This document shows, one piece after another, positions 1 through 9,300 of a DNA stretch of 41,337 bases. Both the position numbers and the translations under genes were made by a program. How positions within the stretch are numbered: the first letter of the stretch is position 1; each line of letters starts with the position of its first letter. The stretch lies in assembly GCA_025210475.1 (NCBI GenBank), contig JAOARW010000034.1, forward strand, positions 1 to 41,337, in the 5' to 3' direction. The notes beneath the pieces are model-generated. The model searched no databases, was not told where the DNA came from, and worked only from the letters and a program-made list of their open reading frames with translations. Source of the stretch: Carboxylicivirga sp. (GTDB lineage Bacteria > Bacteroidota > Bacteroidia > Bacteroidales > Marinilabiliaceae).

Positions 1-63
1 AAATGGTTCGAAGATTTAGGTTTGTATGATATGTCGAATAATTACGCTCTGTTGCAAAATTAA
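1..63 (+). CDS. Possible C-terminal end of a group II intron-encoded protein (partial)
   Basis: An open frame enters from the left edge and stops at 61-63, giving 20 residues that begin KWFEDLG and end LLQN. Seven bases after the stop the domain V hairpin of a group II intron begins, which is where the reverse transcriptase/maturase frame normally ends (inside domain IV). The assignment rests on this position only: 20 residues are too few to recognise a maturase or HNH domain, and the frame could be open by chance. Confidence 0.35.
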   Translation, partial: KWFEDLGLYDMSNNYALLQN

Positions 64-69
64 CTTGAA

Positions 70-99
70 ACCGCCGTGTACGAGAGTACGCACGGTGGT
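70..99 (+). ncRNA. Group II intron domain V catalytic hairpin
   Basis: The lower stem of nine pairs (70-78 with 91-99), two-base bulge (89-90), three-pair upper stem and GNRA-type loop GAGA match domain V, the active-site element of self-splicing group II introns. The paired region includes the CCGCC/GGTGG block in which the catalytic triad lies. Confidence 0.85.
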
Positions 100-178
100 G
101 TGAGAGGGCGGGGGAGCAATCCCCCTACCTACTCGATTGTAATACTTTGGTATTTTAGCAATACTAAAAGCCTGATAA

Positions 179-2683
179 ATGTCTGATAATAACTTTAAGA
201 ACTTCTTTGTTAGTATTGTAGTTCCAACTCTTCTAACGATAATCCTGTTTGTTATCTCATTGTATTACATTTTTATTCCGGCCTACGAAAGTGCCATTAT
301 GAATAAAAAGAAGGAGATGATTTCAGAGTTGACTAATACAGCATGGAGTCTATTTGAAGAATACGATAATGAATTCAAGGCATCGAGGTTAAGTCGTGAA
401 GAAGCTCAATCACAAGCCATAGCACGGATATCCGAAATTAGATATGGCAACGAGCGAAAGGACTATTTCTGGATTATCAATCAGGAACCCAGGATGATTA
501 TGCATCCATATCGCCCCGAGCTTGTGGGTAAAGATCTTAACGACTATAAAGATGCCAATGGCAAAAAATTATTTGTGGATGCAACAAAAGTGGTGGATGG
601 CACTAATGAAGGTTTTATCGATTACTTGTGGCAATGGAAGGACGATGCCAGTCAGGTCGTACCAAAACTATCGTATGTTAAGTCTTTTGAACCTTGGGGC
701 TGGATTATTGGTACAGGCATTTATTTAGATGATGTGGCAGCCGAGATTAAAGAACTCAAAAGCTGGCTTTTAAGGATATCATTATTAATAATTTCTATCA
801 TTACACTAATTCTTTTGTATGTCATTCGTCAAAGTCATACCATTGAGCTTAAACGAATGAAGTTAACAGACGAACTACGTTTATCTCAACAAAAGTATAA
901 AACACTGGTCGACGCTTCTACAGAAGGAACGATCATGTTTCATGATAACAGGATTATTTTTTGTAATGCCAAGTTTAGTGAGTTGTCCGGACATACTGCA
1001 CAAGCGATTCAACTATTGACCTTTGAGGAGTTATTTACCATTGATTGGAAGGAACTTACTTCTTCATTTGTCGAGTCAAAGACTAGCTTAACGCTTGAAA
1101 CCCAGCTAAAGTGTGCCAATGGAACGGAAAAAAATGTGGTAATAGCTATCTCATGTGTCTACTATAATCATCAGCAGAGTTATATAGTTATTCCTAAAGA
1201 AGTTTCTAAAAGGGTGTTGATTGAAAAAGAGGCCGAAAAGCTGGCGAGTGAATTACAAACCTCTTTATTATTGATGAAGCAACCCATTAAGCACCTAATT
1301 AATGAGATTTATAGTTGTTCGCCTCAAACGAGCATACAAGAAGCGGCAAGTCAACTAACCAGAAAGAAAAAGCGATACTTGTTTGTGAAAGATAAAGGTT
1401 ATCTATTAGGTGTTGTGAGTGATAGTGATATTCGAAAAAGGGTGATTGCTGAAAATAAAAGTCTGGATATGCCTGTGTCGCAAATAATGACTGCACCAAT
1501 TGTAACGATATCTGAAAATGCTTTGCTATACGAAACGCAATTGCAATTTAATCGCGAGGGAGTATCATCGTTGGTTACTTTGAGTGACGAAAATGAGTTT
1601 ACCGGTTACATAACTTATTACGACATTACAAATATGCAGCAAAACACTGTTGGATTTCTAATCAATGAAATAACCATAGCTGAAACACTTGATGAGTTGG
1701 CTGAGATACATACAAAAGTTCCGGTTTTAGTAAATGCTTTGGTGCAGAGTGGTGATAACACAGCAAATATTACCAGAATAATTACTTCTATTACAGATGC
1801 CTTTACGAAACGAATAATTGAGTTGGGAATAGAAAAAATAGGTGAGGCACCTTGTCAGTTTGCTTTTGTTGTAATGGGTAGTGAAGGTCGCATGGAACAA
1901 AGTCTGAAAACAGACCAGGATAATGCCATTATATTTGAAAATGTGGAGGAGAAGAATTTACCTGAAGTGCGATCGTATTTTCTGGAGCTTGGTGAATTTA
2001 TAGCCGATTCATTGGATAAACTTGGTTATCACTATTGCAATGGCGGTATGATGGCCAGCAATCCTAAATGGAACCAACCATGGTCGGTATGGAAAGAGTT
2101 TTTTGATCGATGGATGGACAAGGGGGATTTGGAAAGTGTTGTGGAGGCAAGCATATTCTTCGACTTAAGAGGCATCTATGGTAACTATAATCTGGTTCAA
2201 TCTTTAAAAAGTCATGTGCTTGAAACAGTTCAGGAAAGGAAGTACTTTCTTTCAAGTATGGCTCAGTCGGTGAGTAACTATAAATCACCAATTGGTGTAT
2301 TCGGAAATATTGTTGGAAATGATACCTCATCTAAAAGCAAAAACATTGATGTTAAGAAAATATTAATGCCCATTATCAAGTTCTCACGACTCTATATATT
2401 ACTAAATGGTTATGATGAAACCAATACGCTTGCAAGAATAAGGAGGTTGTATGAGGAGGAGAAAATCTCTAAAATTATGTACGATGAATTAACCTTATCT
2501 TATAATTATCTGATGCAATTACGTTTTAGGTTTCAGGCTTCAGACATATTAAAAGGGCAGGAGCCTAATAATAATATTGATATTGAAGAGTTAACCCAAA
2601 TTGAAATTGGAACCTTAAAAAAAGTTTTCTCAGAGGTCAATGCTATTCCGGCAAAAGTTAATGTTGACTTCAAGAGTACCTAA
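179..2683 (+). CDS. Membrane sensor protein: Cache, PAS, CBS pair and DUF294 nucleotidyltransferase
   Basis: An 834-residue protein. A membrane segment lies at about 10-33. A periplasmic Cache domain covers about 35-190 (blocks such as DYFWII, MHPYRPELVG and WGWIIGTGIY), and a second membrane segment about 197-216. The cytoplasmic part has a PAS domain (about 235-345) and a CBS pair (about 366-490). A DUF294 nucleotidyltransferase-like domain follows, with GSEGRMEQS at 567-575 and the metal-binding DQD at 579-581, then the DUF294 C-terminal helical domain (about 690-830). CBS-DUF294 proteins are relatives of GlnD uridylyltransferase and usually regulate solute symporters, but the target and nucleotide are unknown. 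Attaching this output module to an extracellular Cache sensor is unusual. The transporter gene that follows is a plausible partner (inference). A group II intron ends 41 nt upstream. Confidence 0.85.
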   Translation: MSDNNFKNFFVSIVVPTLLTIILFVISLYYIFIPAYESAIMNKKKEMISELTNTAWSLFEEYDNEFKASRLSREEAQSQAIARISEIRYGNERKDYFWIINQEPRMIMHPYRPELVGKDLNDYKDANGKKLFVDATKVVDGTNEGFIDYLWQWKDDASQVVPKLSYVKSFEPWGWIIGTGIYLDDVAAEIKELKSWLLRISLLIISIITLILLYVIRQSHTIELKRMKLTDELRLSQQKYKTLVDASTEGTIMFHDNRIIFCNAKFSELSGHTAQAIQLLTFEELFTIDWKELTSSFVESKTSLTLETQLKCANGTEKNVVIAISCVYYNHQQSYIVIPKEVSKRVLIEKEAEKLASELQTSLLLMKQPIKHLINEIYSCSPQTSIQEAASQLTRKKKRYLFVKDKGYLLGVVSDSDIRKRVIAENKSLDMPVSQIMTAPIVTISENALLYETQLQFNREGVSSLVTLSDENEFTGYITYYDITNMQQNTVGFLINEITIAETLDELAEIHTKVPVLVNALVQSGDNTANITRIITSITDAFTKRIIELGIEKIGEAPCQFAFVVMGSEGRMEQSLKTDQDNAIIFENVEEKNLPEVRSYFLELGEFIADSLDKLGYHYCNGGMMASNPKWNQPWSVWKEFFDRWMDKGDLESVVEASIFFDLRGIYGNYNLVQSLKSHVLETVQERKYFLSSMAQSVSNYKSPIGVFGNIVGNDTSSKSKNIDVKKILMPIIKFSRLYILLNGYDETNTLARIRRLYEEEKISKIMYDELTLSYNYLMQLRFRFQASDILKGQEPNNNIDIEELTQIEIGTLKKVFSEVNAIPAKVNVDFKST

Positions 2684-2713
2684 TTGATACCATCAGAGAA
2701 TAATAATACTTGT

Positions 2714-2744
2714 AAGAGGACGATTTTTATCTTCCTCTTTTTTT
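2714..2744 (+). terminator. Rho-independent terminator after the Cache-DUF294 gene
   Basis: AAGAGGA (2714-2720) pairs perfectly with TCCTCTT (2733-2739) around a 12-base loop and runs into a seven-T tract (2738-2744), 31 bp after the stop codon. Confidence 0.75.
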
Positions 2745-3011
2745 GCAGAGAATTGAGAGAATATCTTCGAAAATTATCATCGTTTGAAAATAAATTGCTC
2801 TTTTTCATAAAATTAAAATGCTTCTAAATAAGAGATGATTTCTATATCAAATAATAGTAATGCTAAAAACCATGATTGTACTAATTTTACTGCTGTTGCT
2901 TAACTCTTCAGTATGTCTTTAATAAGGTTTTGAAAATATAACAAACCTGCAATTAAGAAAATATTTTGGTAATGATATAGCAATCAATCGATAGGCAGTT
3001 CCAGTTGTGCA
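2745..3011. other. Intergenic stretch without a recognisable gene
   Basis: This AT-rich spacer lies between the terminator of the sensor gene and the promoter of the transporter. No reading frame with coding character and no extended inverted repeat was seen. The two genes therefore have separate transcription signals. Confidence 0.5.
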
Positions 3012-3042
3012 TTTGCCAAGCTTTGTGATTTTGTTAGTTTTG
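3012..3042 (+). promoter_or_regulatory. Bacteroidota-type promoter of the DUF3360 gene
   Basis: The -33 box TTTG (3012-3015), a 19-bp spacer and the -7 box TAGTTTTG (3035-3042) match the TTTG-N19-TAnnTTTG consensus of the primary sigma factor of this phylum exactly. A transcript would begin near 3050, giving a leader of about 65 nt. Confidence 0.7.
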
Positions 3043-3114
3043 CATCGACCTTATAAAATTTTATCCCTGACATCTTAAATAATTTTAAAGAAATTAATAA
3101 AGATATAGTCACAG

Positions 3115-4566
3115 ATGGAAAACAATCAAGGCTCTTATAAAGAGCAAAGGAAGAGCTCCAAAGAATTTAACAACCGAACAGAATATCTGGAGCATGAATT
3201 AACCATTATGAAATTTAGGAAGTGGCGTCTTAACTTGCCATTTAGGGATTTTCATTTTGAGTTGGAAGATTTTGTTCCTGCTTTGGCGGCAACAATTGGA
3301 AAGGTGGTTATGGTTACGGCAATGGTAGCCGCTTTTGCTGCGCAATTTGGATTAGCACCCGAGTTTGTTGCCGAGAACGTGCGCTTTGAGTTATTAATTG
3401 CCGGAGGAATATTTGTGATCCTGTTCTCAGCAATTCTTAATCCGAATGCTAATCTGGCCGGAACACATGGTCCGATGATTCCGCTTATTCCTATTATTGC
3501 TGCGGCAGGTGGGCATCCACTTGCCCTAGGTGTTTTAATTGGCTTTTTTGGTTTGTTATTGAGCATCACTAAAGGTGGATCAAAACTGATGACATTAACT
3601 GGTGTGGGTGTCCGTGGCGGATTATTAATATATCTGGGTGCTGTTGGTTTAATAGGGCAGATTACCAAGTTTAAAGGATGGGCTGAAGCAAGTGATATTA
3701 GCACGGTTGCTTTCGTGGTTATTGCTATAACGATTATCATATATGCTTACCTGGCCCGAATTGGTAAACGTTGGTTGGCAATTCCTCTCTGTTCGGCCAT
3801 TGCCGGAATTGTAGCCTTTTCGATGGGCGCCGACTTTGCCTTTACAACAAAGCCTGGTTTACCTCATATGAATCCATTTTGGTGGTGGGGAGAAACGACT
3901 GGTTGGCAGTTAGGATGGCCGGATTTACAACATTACATTGCCGTTATTCCTTTTGCAATTTTAGCTGTTGCCATGTGGTCGCCCGATTATTTAGGACACC
4001 GCGTTTTTCAGGAATTGAATTACCCTAAAAAAGCTAAGAATGTATTAATGGATGTTGATGATACAATGACTGTTGCTTCTATACGCCAGGCAATTGGTTC
4101 ATTCCTTCGTGGTGGTAATATTGCCTCTTCGTGGGGAACATATATGATTCCAGCGGCCATTGCCAAACGTCCGATTCCTGCCGGTGCCATATTAACTGGT
4201 ATCTTATGTATTTTAGCTGGTGTTTTAGGTTACCCAATGGATTTAGCCATGTGGGAGCCTGTATTACGTATTGCCTTAATAGTTGGTGTGTTTTTACCAT
4301 TGCTTGAAGCAGGTATGCAAATGATTCAGAAACAGCAAGATTCTTTAAGTGCAGGAACATGTATTTTTGCAAGTGCACTTGTTAATCCTGTATTTGGATG
4401 GGCCTTAACAATGTTGTTAGACAATATGGGATTAATTGGCGATCGAGAAAGAGCCGCTCAATTAAAGTGGAGTGAGAAATTGGTTATTCCCAGTGTAATG
4501 TTTATTGTATGTGTGGTAGCCTTAGCTCTTGTAGGTCAACTACCTGGCGTAAAAGGAATATTTTAG
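3115..4566 (+). CDS. DUF3360 family multi-pass membrane transporter
   Basis: A 483-residue protein with a soluble N-terminus of about 60 residues (a conserved-looking TEYLEHEL block) followed by about 11-13 hydrophobic segments. NPNANLAGTHGPMIPLIP in the first third is the kind of broken-helix, glycine/proline-rich stretch seen in transporters of the SLC26/uracil-xanthine permease fold. The whole protein resembles the DUF3360 family, whose substrate is not known. Its own promoter lies upstream and a strong terminator directly after the stop. The sensor gene before it carries a DUF294 module that elsewhere accompanies symporters, so transport may be linked to that sensor (inference). Start chosen at the first Met after the promoter. 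No Shine-Dalgarno sequence is visible, as usual in this phylum. Confidence 0.8.
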   Translation: MENNQGSYKEQRKSSKEFNNRTEYLEHELTIMKFRKWRLNLPFRDFHFELEDFVPALAATIGKVVMVTAMVAAFAAQFGLAPEFVAENVRFELLIAGGIFVILFSAILNPNANLAGTHGPMIPLIPIIAAAGGHPLALGVLIGFFGLLLSITKGGSKLMTLTGVGVRGGLLIYLGAVGLIGQITKFKGWAEASDISTVAFVVIAITIIIYAYLARIGKRWLAIPLCSAIAGIVAFSMGADFAFTTKPGLPHMNPFWWWGETTGWQLGWPDLQHYIAVIPFAILAVAMWSPDYLGHRVFQELNYPKKAKNVLMDVDDTMTVASIRQAIGSFLRGGNIASSWGTYMIPAAIAKRPIPAGAILTGILCILAGVLGYPMDLAMWEPVLRIALIVGVFLPLLEAGMQMIQKQQDSLSAGTCIFASALVNPVFGWALTMLLDNMGLIGDRERAAQLKWSEKLVIPSVMFIVCVVALALVGQLPGVKGIF

Positions 4567-4585
4567 TACTGAGCAAATATATATG

Positions 4586-4615
4586 AAAACGCCCGGAGTT
4601 CACTCCGGGCGTTTT
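4586..4615. terminator. Strong bidirectional terminator
   Basis: A perfect 13-bp stem (4586-4598 with 4603-4615) with loop TTCA, flanked by A4 on the left and T5 on the right. It sits between the convergent DUF3360 and susD-like genes and can end transcripts from both sides. Confidence 0.9.
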
Positions 4616-4688
4616 TGTTAAACTTGAAAGCCAATCGTTAACTTGCAAGCAGGAAAAGGGTTACGTATCCTGGTATTTCTATATATTC

Positions 4689-6299
4689 TTATTTATGCCA
4701 GAATAATTTGACATCTTCGCGATCATCTGCACCATTATTTGTTGCATCTGACCAGTACTCTTTGTTATACTTACGCTCATCCAATGGATAATGGATGCGG
4801 TAAAATTCATAATCAGAAGCATTATAATTACCACTCATATCTCTTGGAGTTAGATTGGTATAGTTCCAAAGGTTAAATCCTTCCCATGGCTGACGGAATG
4901 CATCTACCCAACGTTGGGTATAAACTAATTCCATGGCTTTGGAATTATCCCAGGCAATTTTTGGATGGGCGATAAATGCATCAACTTCGGCTTCTGTTGG
5001 TTCTGTTGGCACGTTAACCGTCCAAATGTCGGTTATGCTTACAACGTAGTACCAAAAATCGATTGATGTACGAAGCGCTGCCTCATATTCTTGTTGAGCT
5101 TTAGTTAAGTCAACGCCTACACCTGTTCCTTTGGCATAAGCTTCAGCTTTTAGTAGCTTAACTTCGGCAGCTGTTTGTATAATCTCTGGCACGTCGTATT
5201 GGTCGCGAACCAAAAAGTAGTTAAACGGGCTGTAATTGATACCTCCTTTGTCATTCCAGTCGTCATCTCTGTCTCGGTGATAAGCTTTTCCTACAATTTC
5301 AACTGGCGTGGATGCAGACGGATTCTGTGGATAGGCAACCCATTCATCGTTATCATTTGGTTCAAAGAAAACATAGCATCTTGGATCAAAAATTCCATTA
5401 CCATCTGTATCGTCGTTATCCGACATAATGCTCCACATAGCTGTTCCCATGCGTAACATATTCTCACTCCAAAACGACCAGCCTCTTCCTTCCAGATTTA
5501 AATCTAATTCCTCAGGCCATAGACAGACATCACCTTCAGCTTCTATTAAAGGATAGTTGCCCGGACTACTTAAAATGGTATTGATTAAATCTCCGGCAAA
5601 CTGATTTTCCTGATCATATATGTGTAGTGAATACCTTAAAATCAGAGAATTTGCCCATTTTTTCCATTTTACATGATCACTTTTAAACAATACGTCATAA
5701 TCTCCTATCGAATACTTTGTATCGTCATGTTCAGTTAAATTATCAGATGCCCATTTTAAATCTGTTAAACATTGTTTATGTATCTCTACATCATTGTCAT
5801 AAGGGGCTCTGAAATATTCAGCGCCTTGTTTTCCATATCCGGCATTTTCAAATGGTAAGTCACCAAACATCTCCACCATTCTAAGGGTATTGTAGGCTAT
5901 TAAAATTTTAGACATGGCCTGCACATTGGTTAGATCCAGATCTTTATCAAAATCCTCAAATAATTGCTCCAATAAACGGTAATTACCCATGGATTTATAA
6001 TAATCTTGCCATACATCATTGATACTTGCGTCCAAAAGATATCCTGAAATACCAAAGCGACCGGCCTGTTGACTGTAATAGTAATAATAGGTATTGTGTA
6101 GGCCTGCTCGTTCCTGCCATTCGAGCATTAAGCTCTGCGTAATTCGATTGAAAACTGGTGGAATACTTGTCTCAGTTGGTTCAAAGGGATGTTTGTTCAT
6201 TTCCTCAAAATCATCCGTACAAGCGCTAAATATTGTAAGAAGGATGATTAATGCAAAAGTAGCTGAGTTCTTTAGTTTATTAACTATTATATTTTTCAT
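4689..6299 (-). CDS. SusD/RagB-family outer-membrane lipoprotein
   Basis: A 536-residue protein with a lipoprotein signal peptide: a hydrophobic core, then FSAC with Cys at about residue 27. DDFEEMNKHPFEPTE follows, a typical start of the SusD-like_2 subgroup. SusD proteins sit on the cell surface as the lid of the SusC channel and bind the ligand to be imported. The helical TPR-like body (for example ELVYTQRWVDAFRQPWEGFNLW near the C-terminus) is as expected. It lies 17 nt after susC in the same operon. No glycosidase or peptidase is nearby, so the substrate class (glycan, peptide or other) cannot be inferred. Confidence 0.92.
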   Translation of the reverse strand: MKNIIVNKLKNSATFALIILLTIFSACTDDFEEMNKHPFEPTETSIPPVFNRITQSLMLEWQERAGLHNTYYYYYSQQAGRFGISGYLLDASINDVWQDYYKSMGNYRLLEQLFEDFDKDLDLTNVQAMSKILIAYNTLRMVEMFGDLPFENAGYGKQGAEYFRAPYDNDVEIHKQCLTDLKWASDNLTEHDDTKYSIGDYDVLFKSDHVKWKKWANSLILRYSLHIYDQENQFAGDLINTILSSPGNYPLIEAEGDVCLWPEELDLNLEGRGWSFWSENMLRMGTAMWSIMSDNDDTDGNGIFDPRCYVFFEPNDNDEWVAYPQNPSASTPVEIVGKAYHRDRDDDWNDKGGINYSPFNYFLVRDQYDVPEIIQTAAEVKLLKAEAYAKGTGVGVDLTKAQQEYEAALRTSIDFWYYVVSITDIWTVNVPTEPTEAEVDAFIAHPKIAWDNSKAMELVYTQRWVDAFRQPWEGFNLWNYTNLTPRDMSGNYNASDYEFYRIHYPLDERKYNKEYWSDATNNGADDREDVKLFWHK

Positions 6300-6316
6300 T
6301 AGATAGGTCCTCCAAA

Positions 6317-9300
6317 TTAAAAGATTGCACGAACAGAAAATCCAAATGAGCGCTGACCAGGAGTGGCACCAAACATTAAGCCCTGTGCATTACCGGTACC
6401 ATTAACTCCTTCTGGATTGATATTATCCGGAATGGTCGTATAAAAGTAGAAGAGATCGCGTCCGATTACTGAAAGTGTCAGTCCCTGGAAGATATTTGTT
6501 TTCTCAATCAAACTTCTTGGTACATCATAGGTTAAGGATACTTCACGAAGTTTCACCCAGGTGTTTTCAACAATACCATCTGTTTGAGGGAACAAACCCA
6601 TACTCCAACCATTTCGACCATATTTCCATAAGTAGTTAACTACTTTATCATTCTCCTGCCAGATTGGTTCACCATCCGGATTAGCGGTATAGTCTTGTAC
6701 GTCAATTACTCCATCGATAATGACACCATGATTGGCTGTTTCACCAGAAGGATAGGTATAAGGTAAACCTCCACCATTTCTTTCTTTAAGAGTTGAAGGA
6801 CTTAATCCACCCATTCTTGCTGTTGCATAATCTCCGGCCCAAATATCGCCACCCCATTTAAAATCAACCAGTGCAGAGAAACTAAAGTTTTTATAATGAA
6901 TCATATTTGATAATCCACCAGTCAGCTTTGGAGCTGCATTACCTATAATTTCAGCATCTTGTGACGATCGATAACCGGCTCCGATAATCTGACTATCATC
7001 TCCTTTGGCATAGTATAGGTCAACAATCGGACGACCATCTTCGTTATAAACTTTATTTTTGCCTCGGATTACACCATACTCGTCACCAACTTTTACGGCC
7101 ATATCTACACCATGATGACTGCCCCAAATTGATCCATTTTTAATAGGTAACTCCTCTACGCCTTCATCTAAAGCTAATAGTTTATTTTTGTTCTTTGCTG
7201 CATTAAGTGTAGCTGTCCATCCAAAGTCGCCTCGATCAACAATAACTCCGGTTAATGTTAGTTCAATACCACGGTTCTGCATTTTACCACTATTAATAGT
7301 CACTCCGCTAAAGCCAGATGTCCAGGAAATTGGCGCATCCAAAATTTGGTTTTTTGTTCGGATATCATAATAAGTGAAATCAAAATTTAAGCGGCTATCA
7401 AATAATTCAAATTCCAATCCATAATCGATGGTTTCGGAAATCTGAGGTTTAAGTTCAACAGCAGGTAACTTATCAGGCATAGAAGAAGTTGGCTTCCCTC
7501 CCCAGCTACCGGTACTGTATGTTGGATAAACTCTGTAAGGCTCAGCATCCGTTGCTGCTTTTGCGTAGGCAATTCGAACCTTACCATAACTAATCCAACT
7601 TGGTAGATTAGTTACTTCTGAGAAAACAAAACTCGATGAAAATGAAGGATAGAAGTACGAATTATTTTTCTCAGGCAAAGTTGATGACCAGTCGTTACGA
7701 CCCGTAATATCCAGGAATAAGAAATTTCGGTAAGATAAATTAAGGAAACTATAAACAGAATTAATTCGTTTTTCAAATTTTTCTTCCTTAGGCAAACGAC
7801 CTGTATTTACAGTACTACTATAGTTTTGGAAGGTAAACAGATAAGGGTCTTTAAATTCACCTAAACTTTTACCAATTATACCATAATCCCTTTTATACCA
7901 TGAAGTAGCACCAACAGATAAACTTGCATTAATCCCTTCAATTATACCATCCTTATGTGCGGTAACAATGGCATCGAAGTTCTCCACATAATACTTATGT
8001 AACCGATGTTCGTAATAACCATCTTTAATACCGATATTATCAGTCGGATTATTCTTCGTTTCAAGTTCTACAGTGCTGTAATCTATACCTGCACGACCTA
8101 GGAAGTCTAACCAACTGGTAGCATTAAAAATAAGCTCAGTCGATCCTAATAATTGTTTGCGATCCAATTCAGTATTATTTTCAAAGGTCTTCCACCAAAT
8201 GTTTTTATCAATACTACTATAAGGATAGCCATTCAAGCTATTACGAGAACCATCTTCGTTTTTATAGCCATATTTAACAATCTCCGGGTTCCAACTTCTT
8301 GGGTAACTGTAGGCAGGTCCTTTAGTGTAACTGGAACCACCTGTTCCAAGTTCAGGAGCATTTTTACGATAATAATCTGTATAGGTAGCCGAAATTTTAG
8401 CCTTTAAACGCTTCGAAAGATTGATGCTACTTCCAAGGTTAGCTGTTGTTTGCTCAAAATTACTGTTGTAAACAACTGCATCGTTACTTGTTCGTGTTAG
8501 GGAGAAGCGTACATTACCCATTTCACCACCACCAGAGAATGCTACGTTGTGCGTGGTTGTATGTCCGTCTTTAAAGAAAGCTTTCTGGTTATCAGGTTGT
8601 GGACTGTACTTACGCATTTCGCCGTCCCACCATCTCATGTCCTGGCCTTCCATTCGAGGTCCCCAAGATGCGGCACTACCATACCATGAGAATAGATCCC
8701 ATGAATTGTAACCACCAGGAATACTTCCATAAACTGGACGATCGCCACCCCAAGGAATTGGGTAGTAATATTCACCGGCATCGTTTTTATACAGCTTTGG
8801 TATTTCCCAAAGAGCTCCCGGAGGTCCCCCAAAACCGTATTCGTTCTGAAAATCCTGATATTTATATACCTTGTTCCATCGATGGTTTAAAGAATATTCA
8901 ATACCAATACCTTTCTCAACCATGCGACCTTTTTTGGTATTAATGATTACCACACCATTGGCGCCGCGTGCTCCGTATAATGCTGCAGCAGTAGGGCCTT
9001 TAAGAATGTTAAATTCTTCAATGTCATAAGGGTTAATGTTGTTTAGGTTTGAACCCCAGTCAACTCCACCACCGGAGCCAATATCACTAACCAAAGATTT
9101 GTTTTCAATAGGAATACCATCAACAATAAATAAAGGCTGGTTATCCCCCTGAATACTGCTGTTACCACGTATTATTATCCTTTGTGAGCTACCTTCAACA
9201 CCGTTAGGAATAGTTACATTAACACCGGCTGCCTTACCTGCCAAACCAGTTACCAAAGAAGGTGCTTGAAGCTTTGTAATTTCAGCCCCTTTTATTTTTT

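Larger units (their letters stand above)
1..137 (+). mobile_element. Group II intron, 3' end (domains V and VI)
   Basis: Positions 70-81 pair with 86-99 to form a domain V hairpin. It has a GAGA tetraloop at 82-85, a two-base bulge (CG at 89-90) and one G-U pair, which is the hallmark geometry of this catalytic domain. A domain VI stem follows (GGGGG 110-114 with CCCCC 121-125, closed by AGG 105-107 with CCT 128-130). It leaves an unpaired A at 127 as a plausible branch point. The 3' splice site is probably near 137, after CTCGAT. The intron body and most of its encoded protein lie outside the window. The 3' exon begins about 41 nt before the next start codon, so the intron separates that gene from its original promoter region. 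Confidence 0.85.

Noticed and set aside
3252..3740. Long open frame opposite the DUF3360 gene (162 codons)
   Set aside because: It is a reading shadow of a hydrophobic coding sequence. The plus-strand frame has family similarity, a promoter and a terminator.
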